DNA from: Kiritimatiellia bacterium
GTDB lineage: Bacteria > Verrucomicrobiota > Kiritimatiellia > RFP12 > UBA1067
Reading direction: 5' to 3'
Assembly: GCA_017936245.1 (NCBI GenBank)
Contig: JAGBFY010000028.1
Location: 1 to 11,853 of the forward strand
Length of the DNA: 11,853 bases
Shown: positions 5,602 to 11,853 of the stretch, piece by piece
Layout: each line of letters opens with the position of its first letter
How positions within the stretch are numbered: the first letter of the stretch is position 1
The notes under the pieces: generated by a model
What the model saw: only the letters and a program-made list of their open reading frames with translations
What the model was told of the DNA's origin: nothing
Database searches by the model: none
Made by a program: the position numbers and the translations under genes

Positions 5602-7374
5602 ATGAATACAGCAATAATATTTTCCATGGCCATGTTCGCCAGTTCGTTCCAGTGTTCCGATGCCGTCAAGGCAAAGGCGCGTGACTTCATCGACAACGAA
5701 AAGCAGTTCCATCTCGGATTCCTGCCCACTGAGCAGTCCAATCCGATAACGGCAACGCTTGAAGAGGACTTCAAGCGTTCCACCCTCGCGGGCGTGCAGT
5801 GTCTCCAGCGCGGCGACCGTCAGATCCCGATCACAATGCGCCATGTATTTGCAGGCGATAAGTTTGAGAAACTCGTATCGTCCATGGTTGAGACATTGAA
5901 GGCTCCGAAGGGATGTATCATTTTCTCAGGTTGTGGCGCGACGGGCCGTCTTTCCATCCTTCTCGAATCCATGTGGCGCGACTTCTTCCACCGTCGCGCC
6001 GCCGAGCTGACCCCCGAAGAGCGCAAGCTCGCCGACCGCAGCGCGTCCATCATGACGGGCGGCGACTTTGCACTTATCCGCAGCGTGGAATTTTTCGAGG
6101 ACTTTGCCGAAGGCGGACGCCGTCAGGCCGCCGCGCTGAAGGTTGGCGAGGGCGACACGTTTGTCGCGATCACCGAAGGCGGCGAAACGTCGTCAGTATT
6201 GGGTACTCTCAAGTATGCCGCCGAAAACGGGGCAAAGTGCTTCCTCGTCTTCAACAACCCCGCCGATCTCCTGCGCGGCTATCTCGACCGCTGCCGCGAA
6301 GCGATCGACAATCCGAAGGTGACGGTACTCGACATCTACTGCGGTTCGATGTCCGTTGCCGGCTCCACGCGTATGCAGGCGACATCCTCCGAACAGCTCT
6401 TGGGTTCCTGTGCCCTTGAAGCCGCGCTCTGCCGTGTGCTTCCGCGTTTTGCCAAGGAGACCTCGAAGGATTACACCGTCGCGTTCGAAAAGCTTCTTGC
6501 CGGACTTGAATCCCCCGGCGGACGCGCGGGACTCGTCAAGGCGATCGAGTTCGAGAAGGGCGTGTATGACAAGCATGGGCGCATTACCTATCTTGCCGAC
6601 AAGTGCATGCTCGACCTCTTTACCGACAACACCGAACGTTCGCCTACGTTCATGCTGCCGCCGCTCCGCTCCAGCCGCGACAAGCATCTCGCGCAGAGCT
6701 GGGCGTTCGTGAAGAACCCGCTTTTCAAGACGGTCGACTGCTGGAGCGAGATGATGCGCCGCCATCCGCGCTGTCTGAACTTCACTTCGGACGATGCGCG
6801 TTCGCTCAAGATGCCGCAGCGCTTCATCGACAATCCCCCGCTCATCAAGTATTCAGATCTCATCACGTACATGATCGGCAACGAGCCCGCCCCCGAGCGC
6901 ATCAAGGGTTATGACCGTGCGGCGGCGGTGATGCTCACCGTGGGCGAGAAGCCGGCAAATTACATGACTGCGGCGAAGAAGCTTGCCGCCGACTGGCCGG
7001 AAGCTGTCGAGTTCCACATAGGGCCTGTCCCCACGGACGGAATCTGGGTGAACATGGAAATCGCCGATTCTCCGCTTGAAATCTGGAAGCATCTTGCGGT
7101 CAAACTCGCTTTCAACTGCCTCTCGACCGGCACGATGGCGGCATCGGGACGCGTCGCCGGGAACTGGATGAGCTGGGTTTCCATCTCCAACAAGAAGCTC
7201 ATCGACCGTGGAATCCGTCTTCTTATTGAGCTTGGCGGAGTCGATTACGAAGAAGCCGCTCAGCGCATTTTCGCCGCCGAGGAATGGGTCGCCTCCCAGG
7301 ACTGGACCGGCAAGGAAGAACCTTGTGCCGTTCAGGTGGCGCTGGAGAATTTAAAAAAAGGAAAGGCTAAATAA
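5602..7374 (+). CDS. Tandem SIS-domain protein, MurQ/GCKR-like sugar-phosphate binding protein or etherase
   Basis: The protein has 590 residues from ATG 5602, roughly twice the length of MurQ and close to animal glucokinase regulatory protein (GCKR), which carries two SIS domains. The first half has the MurQ-like series: LGFLPTEQSNP near residue 40, FSGCGATGRLSILLE (108-122), SVEFFEDF, the phosphate-binding ITEGGETSS (190-198), and AGSTRMQATSSEQ (253-265). The second half ends in NCLSTGTMAASGRVAGN (505-521) and LIDRGIRLLIELGG, the typical MurQ C-terminal block. MurQ cleaves the lactyl ether of N-acetylmuramic acid 6-phosphate in the cytoplasm; GCKR only binds fructose phosphates. In the first SIS motif the glutamate seems shifted relative to MurQ's LDASE, so catalysis is uncertain. 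The N-terminus up to residue 21 is oddly hydrophobic; starts at Met9 or Met11 are alternatives, but 5602 is supported by the TATAAT-N7-ATG arrangement. It is the first gene of a carbohydrate operon. Confidence 0.85.
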   Translation: MNTAIIFSMAMFASSFQCSDAVKAKARDFIDNEKQFHLGFLPTEQSNPITATLEEDFKRSTLAGVQCLQRGDRQIPITMRHVFAGDKFEKLVSSMVETLKAPKGCIIFSGCGATGRLSILLESMWRDFFHRRAAELTPEERKLADRSASIMTGGDFALIRSVEFFEDFAEGGRRQAAALKVGEGDTFVAITEGGETSSVLGTLKYAAENGAKCFLVFNNPADLLRGYLDRCREAIDNPKVTVLDIYCGSMSVAGSTRMQATSSEQLLGSCALEAALCRVLPRFAKETSKDYTVAFEKLLAGLESPGGRAGLVKAIEFEKGVYDKHGRITYLADKCMLDLFTDNTERSPTFMLPPLRSSRDKHLAQSWAFVKNPLFKTVDCWSEMMRRHPRCLNFTSDDARSLKMPQRFIDNPPLIKYSDLITYMIGNEPAPERIKGYDRAAAVMLTVGEKPANYMTAAKKLAADWPEAVEFHIGPVPTDGIWVNMEIADSPLEIWKHLAVKLAFNCLSTGTMAASGRVAGNWMSWVSISNKKLIDRGIRLLIELGGVDYEEAAQRIFAAEEWVASQDWTGKEEPCAVQVALENLKKGKAK

Positions 7375-7377
7375 AAC

Positions 7378-7383
7378 GGAGAG
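7378..7383 (+). promoter_or_regulatory. Ribosome-binding site
   Basis: GGAGAG, 8 bp before ATG 7392 and just after the stop of the SIS gene. It supports translation from a polycistronic mRNA and fixes the start of the next gene. Confidence 0.75.
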
Positions 7384-7391
7384 AGCAAAAG

Positions 7392-8930
7392 ATGCGTTTT
7401 ATCAAAAAAAGTAGAATAAGCGTTGATATTCTGTCTTGCATATCAGTATTCGGATTTGCGTTAACCTGTAATGCTATCGCTCAGAATGTTGTTACAAACA
7501 ATTTCACTGATTCTGGTGCAACGCTCATAAATCCCGGCATGGGTTTGGTGCATTACCATTACTCCAACCGCCTTTGGGCGTACGGGATGTACTCGAAGCC
7601 TGGCGACACCGACCCGCTACCCGGTACTTCCGTCGTTTATCTGCGTGTGCTGTGGAGCGATCTTGAGCCAAAGGAAGGCGAGTTCCGTTGGGACATCTTT
7701 GATTCCGTTGCGCAGAACTGGATCAAGGCCGGAAAGCAGCTGGCGTTTCGCGTAATCTGCTGCAACCAGACCGTCAATGCCACGCCTGACTGGGTGCGGG
7801 AGGCGGGGTGCAAGGGATTGTGGTTTTCGTATCCCGGCGCAAAAGGCAGCCATCAGGCGGAGGCGGCGAAACGATGGGAGCCAACCTATGACGATCCCGT
7901 TTTCCTGGAGAAACTGGGGAATTTCCTGAAGGCATTCGCTGCCCGTTATGACGGAGATCCTTCTGTCGCGTTTGTGGATGTGGGGAGTCTTGGGCTTTAT
8001 GGCGAAGGGCACACCGGGCGCACCGCGAAGCTTTCAAGGGAAGAGACGGAACGCATTGCGCGCTTGCACATCGCTCTGCACAGGAAATACCTCCCTAACA
8101 CCTATCTGGTCATATCAGACGATGTTGCCGGTGGCCAGAGAAAGGAGGCGGATCTTCCGTTTCTCCAGTTCATGAGAGCCAACAATGTCGGAATCCGTGA
8201 CGATTCGCTCATGTGCAGTCCGTACGGCTGGCACCATGACCATTGGGGACGTCTTTTTGCGCCAACTCTCCCTGTCGTGCTGGAGACGGGTCATTACGTG
8301 ACATGCAAACTGCGCGGCAACTGGCGGAAGGACCGTATTCTTGAATCCGTGGAAAAGCATCAGGCGAGCTATTTCACTTTCCACGGCTTTCCGGAGGATT
8401 TCCGTGAATCGCATGCCGCCGAGATCGAGGCTGTGAATCTCAGGATCGGGTATCGTCTCATGCCAAAAAGCGTTTCGTTTCCAAAGGTTGTGAAACTCGG
8501 CGAGCCGGTCAGGATAACGGCGGAATGGGTAAACAAGGGCGTTGCGCCGTTTCTGCCGGGCGGGTTTGCGTCATGGTCGCTGTGTGATGAAAAGGGTAAT
8601 GTGTGCTGGAGTTTCACAGATGAAAAGTTTGATCTCGGTTCGCTTTCCCCCACGCTCGACAAGAAGGAGAACCCGGTTTCCGTGGTGTCGAAGGGACGCT
8701 TTGGCTTTACGGCTCCTATTCCTCCATGGAACGACCAGGTGCTTGCCGATCTGCGAAACTCCCAGGGGCGCGTAATGGAAACGTCCTTTGACATGCTTGC
8801 ACCCGGCGAATACGATCTTTGCGTCTCTGTCGGTACCCGTCAGGGAACGCCGAAGATCGCATTGCCGCTTGCCGGTGGAAACTACCGCCGCTACCCGATC
8901 GGCAAGATTAAGGTAGGGCATGCCCAATGA
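7392..8930 (+). CDS. Secreted DUF4832-type putative glycoside hydrolase
   Basis: The protein has 512 residues. Residues 1-30 are a signal peptide: basic MRFIKKSR, hydrophobic core, and NAIA before Gln31. The body is a TIM-barrel of the DUF4832/DUF4874 type, related to GH42-like beta-galactosidase folds: NPGMGLVHYH (47-56), YLRVLWSDLEPKEGEFRWD (about 83-101), FLEKLGNFLKAFAARYDGDP, and FVDVGSLGLYGEGHT with Glu205. VVLETGHY follows with Glu298. Two glutamates in these positions fit the acid/base and nucleophile of a clan GH-A retaining glycosidase, although the family is poorly characterised. Residues about 385-510 form a beta-sandwich-like C-terminal domain (VKLGEPVRITAEWVNKGVAP, then LAPGEYDLCVSVG). 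It begins 17 bp after the SIS gene, so the two are cotranscribed. The substrate is unknown; its secretion indicates an extracellular or periplasmic glycan. Confidence 0.85.
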   Translation: MRFIKKSRISVDILSCISVFGFALTCNAIAQNVVTNNFTDSGATLINPGMGLVHYHYSNRLWAYGMYSKPGDTDPLPGTSVVYLRVLWSDLEPKEGEFRWDIFDSVAQNWIKAGKQLAFRVICCNQTVNATPDWVREAGCKGLWFSYPGAKGSHQAEAAKRWEPTYDDPVFLEKLGNFLKAFAARYDGDPSVAFVDVGSLGLYGEGHTGRTAKLSREETERIARLHIALHRKYLPNTYLVISDDVAGGQRKEADLPFLQFMRANNVGIRDDSLMCSPYGWHHDHWGRLFAPTLPVVLETGHYVTCKLRGNWRKDRILESVEKHQASYFTFHGFPEDFRESHAAEIEAVNLRIGYRLMPKSVSFPKVVKLGEPVRITAEWVNKGVAPFLPGGFASWSLCDEKGNVCWSFTDEKFDLGSLSPTLDKKENPVSVVSKGRFGFTAPIPPWNDQVLADLRNSQGRVMETSFDMLAPGEYDLCVSVGTRQGTPKIALPLAGGNYRRYPIGKIKVGHAQ

Positions 8931-8950
8931 TTTTCCAATAGTGTCAATAA

Positions 8951-8956
8951 GGAGAG
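8951..8956 (+). promoter_or_regulatory. Ribosome-binding site
   Basis: GGAGAG, 6 bp before ATG 8963. It sets the start of the long secreted protein and shows the same GGAG-type site as the other downstream operon genes. Confidence 0.75.
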
Positions 8957-8962
8957 TGGATT

Positions 8963-11317
8963 ATGTGTTTCAAATCATTGTTGTTATCATCGGTTGTGGC
9001 GCTGTTTTCGCTTGTGTCCGATGCTGCCACTTGGTACTTGATCAGTACGGAAAATTCTGATGGCGCTGCAAAAGGGTTCGATAATCCATCGGCGTGGTCT
9101 TCGGATGGCAATGATACCGGGACAAAAGCCACGGATTTCAGTTTAGGTGACACTTACATAGTACGGAAAAACGCTCATCGTCTCAGAGTGCTGGGAGTGG
9201 CAGGCAGTGGCAACCGCTCTTTTGCCGGAGGGATCCTTCAAGTCGGGCATAATAATAATCATGGAGCGTTACTGCTTTATGCAAAAGATCCCGCCAGGAT
9301 TTTCTTCCCCAGAATATCTTTGCAGCATGGTTGCATTATGGCCGCCGGCGATGGAGATTTTCTGCTTGACAGCGACATCGTTGTGGATACTGTTGAAACC
9401 CGGTACACTCATATCACTTTTAATGCGTATGCTGATATGCTCATGCGGTTGGAAGGCCGTCTGAGTGCAACCGAGGCGTCGACATTGGTAATGGGAATGA
9501 CCAATGCTTTCATGACCACAGACTCATCAATCGGTACCCGTTTGGAAATAGCTTCCGATTGCAGTGGGTTTAACGGTGCTTTTTCGGTCGTGTCATTAAA
9601 GCAGGATCGTCTTGCCATTCCCGACAAATCGGTTCTTTTCGGCACCACTTCATTTCCCGGGAATATGAGCTTCGCGCAGAATTGTGCGTTAGGAACATTG
9701 GCCGTGACAAATACGCTTTCAGTCAATCGTCTGTCGATGGGGGATAACGCTTTCTTGTCGGTGCCGATCGACGGGAATGCGGCGGGTAAAATCACGGTGA
9801 CGGAGACTTTCGCGGCAGCCGGCAGTATTCTTATACTCACCTCGGGAACTGCAACGCCAGGAGCAAGAATACCGATATTGGAATATCCTATTTCGGCGGC
9901 AAATGACAAAGTCAATTTCATAGTCAATGACTGTGTTGCCACAGTGAAGAAGGAAACGGCAAATGGGGTCGCTACCGTGTATTTGTGTTATCCGAGGCTG
10001 GCTGCGGTTTTCCAGACTTCATCGACTGCAACGCTGTTGACCGATGAACATTGGTCGGATGAAAGCACGGAAAATGCAGCAGGCAAGAATTATGTGGTTG
10101 ATCTTCAGGGGTTGACTGTTTCGGCATCTGAAGCGATCTTGAAAATGCCTGAGCGGGACAAAGTGGAGTTCAGGGGCGATTCGCTGACAATAGGTAAAGA
10201 TTGCTCGCTCTATTTTTTCAGACAGAATGGAAGAATTGGTTTTGTCTGTTCCGAATTGCGCATGCTCGACGGATCGGCGCTCAGGGGGGACCAGAAAACA
10301 TACATCGATATTGACAATGGCAACAGCGGTGCGCCAGGAAGATTTGTCGTTCCTTCTGGGGTGGTTAAACTGGGGGTAAGCAATGGCCGCGACCTGACGA
10401 TAAACCATGAGATTGTCGGCGCGGCGACGTTAAAATTGACGGGATTGCAAGGAAAATGCAGCGCTCCGGACGGCAGTTACTGTTTTTATGCTTTGAACAC
10501 CAATTTCTTCGGCAGAATTGTTGCGGATCTTCAAGATGACAGATGGGTGTTGCAATCCGGTATTCATGCGCGGCACAATTTCATCAAAATAAAAGACTAC
10601 CGTAATCTCGGCGGCGATCTACCGAAGTTGGATCCGATGGCGCTTACCCTGACGAAATACGACAATCTTCGTGTTGAAAACAATGATGTGGATATACCGA
10701 AAAAATCCAATCGCGGAATCTTTGCAAACGGAAACGGCATTGTGCATGTGGGGAAGGGAAAACGCCTTCGCTTGAATACGCAAATCGCCGTCAACGGGGC
10801 AATGTATAAAACTGGCGAGGGGGTTTTGGAGTTGGCGTGTCCTGTGCGCTTCGGCGAATCAGGCGACAGTCCCAGCCCGGGGGCAAACGATATGTTTGTG
10901 ATTACCGGAGGTACGGTGCGTGTCGCCTCGTCCGACGCTTTTGACGGGCTTCGTGTAAAATTCACCGATATCGGTTCTTTGGAGGTGGTGCTCGACATGG
11001 AAGATGAAACCATGGTGCGCTACGGCCTTTGCAATGTAAAAACACAAGTTCCATTTGTGCTTAATGACGGTGAATCGAAGATGCCGTTTGAGATGTCGGT
11101 GAAGGGAGATGCACCGGCGTTGCAGTCATTCACGGTTGGGGCTGTTACGGTTGATGCTTCTGCGTCCGATGCGGTTCGGGCGATGTTGCCGGTGCGTGCG
11201 CCTAAATTGTTCGCAAAATATCTTTCCGAATGGGCCATCGTGCGCGATGAAGAAAATAACACAGTGACCTTTGCAGTGAAATGCTACAAGAAGGGCATGA
11301 TTTTTCACATAAGATGA
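8963..11317 (+). CDS. Large secreted beta-rich protein with two related modules
   Basis: The protein has 784 residues. A signal peptide spans residues 1-21 (FKSLLLSSVVALFSLV, then SDA before Ala22). The mature protein is rich in Gly, Asn, Asp, Ser and Val with short alternating hydrophobic strands, as in beta-helix or autotransporter-passenger-like proteins of PVC bacteria. Two modules are visible. Module 1 opens near Trp45 (PSAWSSDG, then GDTYIVRKNAHRLRV and GGILQVG) and closes with VATVKKETANGVATVYLCYP (325-344). Module 2 opens near Trp364 (EHWSDES, then GKNYVVDLQGLTV and DSLTIGKDCSLYF) and closes with WAIVRDEENNTVTFAVKCYK (757-776). No LPxTG, PEP-CTERM or outer-membrane barrel is visible; the protein ends KKGMIFHIR. 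It lies 32 bp downstream of the DUF4832 gene. It might bind glycans or form a surface layer with the neighbouring enzymes; that is inference. Confidence 0.85.
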   Translation: MCFKSLLLSSVVALFSLVSDAATWYLISTENSDGAAKGFDNPSAWSSDGNDTGTKATDFSLGDTYIVRKNAHRLRVLGVAGSGNRSFAGGILQVGHNNNHGALLLYAKDPARIFFPRISLQHGCIMAAGDGDFLLDSDIVVDTVETRYTHITFNAYADMLMRLEGRLSATEASTLVMGMTNAFMTTDSSIGTRLEIASDCSGFNGAFSVVSLKQDRLAIPDKSVLFGTTSFPGNMSFAQNCALGTLAVTNTLSVNRLSMGDNAFLSVPIDGNAAGKITVTETFAAAGSILILTSGTATPGARIPILEYPISAANDKVNFIVNDCVATVKKETANGVATVYLCYPRLAAVFQTSSTATLLTDEHWSDESTENAAGKNYVVDLQGLTVSASEAILKMPERDKVEFRGDSLTIGKDCSLYFFRQNGRIGFVCSELRMLDGSALRGDQKTYIDIDNGNSGAPGRFVVPSGVVKLGVSNGRDLTINHEIVGAATLKLTGLQGKCSAPDGSYCFYALNTNFFGRIVADLQDDRWVLQSGIHARHNFIKIKDYRNLGGDLPKLDPMALTLTKYDNLRVENNDVDIPKKSNRGIFANGNGIVHVGKGKRLRLNTQIAVNGAMYKTGEGVLELACPVRFGESGDSPSPGANDMFVITGGTVRVASSDAFDGLRVKFTDIGSLEVVLDMEDETMVRYGLCNVKTQVPFVLNDGESKMPFEMSVKGDAPALQSFTVGAVTVDASASDAVRAMLPVRAPKLFAKYLSEWAIVRDEENNTVTFAVKCYKKGMIFHIR

Positions 11318-11343
11318 TTTTAGGGATAGGCTGATTCTGTATA

Positions 11344-11350
11344 AAGGAGG
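11344..11350 (+). promoter_or_regulatory. Strong ribosome-binding site
   Basis: AAGGAGG, a near-perfect anti-16S match, 5 bp before ATG 11356. It is the strongest Shine-Dalgarno site in the window and identifies the start of the truncated last gene. Confidence 0.85.
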
Positions 11351-11355
11351 AAAAA

Positions 11356-11853
11356 ATGAAAAAGCTTTCGGTGACATTTTCGTTATTACTGATGTTCAAT
11401 GCATTCGGAGGTGCGGTGGATTTATCTAAGGTTGCAGTGGTGCGTGCAAAAAAGGAAAATGCACAGCAGAAGATTGCCGCCGATGAATTGGAAAAACATC
11501 TCAAGCTTGTGTGCTCGTCCCAAATCGGAAGCAATGGATTCACCTTCGTTTTCGGCAAGCCAAAAGATGCCGTATCCGCCAAATATGGATCATACGCCCA
11601 GCGCAAAGGAGACAAGATCTATTTTTGGGGAGATGACATTGGCGTTCGCCGTTATCCATATTACGGTTCGGCATTTGCCGTCTATGGGTTCATTGAAGAG
11701 TTGCTTGGCGTGAAATGGGTCAGACCCGGCGATGACGGCATCGTTTTCAAGCGTGTGCGTTCGGTGGATATTCCCGATAATTGGCGCTATGAATTCCGCT
11801 TTCGTGCCCAGACTGCGTTGATGCGTGGCGTGGATCAGGAATGGGGGCGCCGG
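11356..11853 (+). CDS. DUF4838/GH67-like secreted protein, 3' end outside the window
   Basis: The frame is open from ATG 11356 to the window edge, giving 166 residues with no stop. Residues 1-20 are a signal peptide (MKKLSVTFSLLLMFNAFGGA). The mature part starts with a typical alpha-glucuronidase-N-like/DUF4838 leader: a beta strand VAVVRAKKENAQQKIAADEL (27-46) continuing into EKHLKLV, then FTFVFGKP, then YGSAFAVYGFIEELLGVKWV (103-122) and RPGDDGIV. In this family the leader precedes a TIM-barrel domain, here lost at the edge. GH67 enzymes remove glucuronic acid from xylan; DUF4838 proteins are more diverse and often uncharacterised. The gene is 38 bp downstream of the large secreted protein and probably belongs to the same operon. 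Family assignment is fairly firm, activity is not. Confidence 0.85.
   Translation, partial: MKKLSVTFSLLLMFNAFGGAVDLSKVAVVRAKKENAQQKIAADELEKHLKLVCSSQIGSNGFTFVFGKPKDAVSAKYGSYAQRKGDKIYFWGDDIGVRRYPYYGSAFAVYGFIEELLGVKWVRPGDDGIVFKRVRSVDIPDNWRYEFRFRAQTALMRGVDQEWGRR

Noticed and set aside
5913..6419. 168-residue Arg-rich plus-strand ORF in another frame of the SIS gene
   Set aside because: It is a shadow of GC-rich codons in a gene with strong family motifs.

Overview
The window looks like chromosomal DNA from a bacterium of the Planctomycetes-Verrucomicrobia-Chlamydiae group, most likely Kiritimatiellota/Lentisphaerota-like or a similar polysaccharide-degrading anaerobe. This is an inference from gene content, not from a marker gene. 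The clues are secreted DUF4832-type and DUF4838-type carbohydrate-active proteins, a large secreted beta-rich protein, a stand-alone AAA-ATPase-like/PD-(D/E)XK protein, and a mix of Shine-Dalgarno-led and apparently leaderless genes. No rRNA, tRNA or CRISPR array was seen.

Region 1 (19-2588) has two same-strand genes of relatively A-rich codon use. The first encodes a membrane-anchored coiled-coil protein with a C-terminal cysteine cluster. The second encodes an exported protein with six DnaJ-type CxxCxGxG zinc-binding motifs. Their functions are unknown, but the spacing (65 bp, no terminator seen) suggests they are cotranscribed.

Region 2 (2589-3488) is 900 bp without a convincing intact gene. 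It holds a marginal 53-codon ORF with a perfect 10-bp hairpin inside it, then a minus-strand remnant resembling DUF2185/Imm33-like proteins. Last comes a 363-bp element (3079-3441) bounded by perfect 19-bp inverted repeats. The element is full of hairpins, carries three copies of GCGCAAGCGC and contains an intrinsic terminator. It looks like a non-autonomous mobile element or a structured RNA locus.

Region 3 (3489-5423) has a complete AAA-ATPase-like protein with a C-terminal PD-(D/E)XK nuclease fold, and a short O6-alkylguanine-DNA alkyltransferase-like protein. The alkyltransferase keeps the PCHRV active site, but the usual arginine finger is glutamine.

Region 4 (5602 to the window end) is a tightly packed operon. 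In order it encodes a tandem-SIS MurQ/GCKR-like sugar-phosphate protein (590 aa), a secreted DUF4832-type putative glycosidase, a secreted two-module beta-rich protein, and the start of a secreted DUF4838/GH67-like protein cut by the window edge. The plausible logic is extracellular glycan binding or cleavage followed by cytoplasmic handling of a sugar phosphate; the substrate cannot be read from the sequence. The first gene here and the AAA gene share an unusual start: TATAAT, exactly 7 bp, then ATG, with no ribosome-binding site. This implies leaderless mRNAs. The later operon genes have clear GGAG-type ribosome-binding sites.
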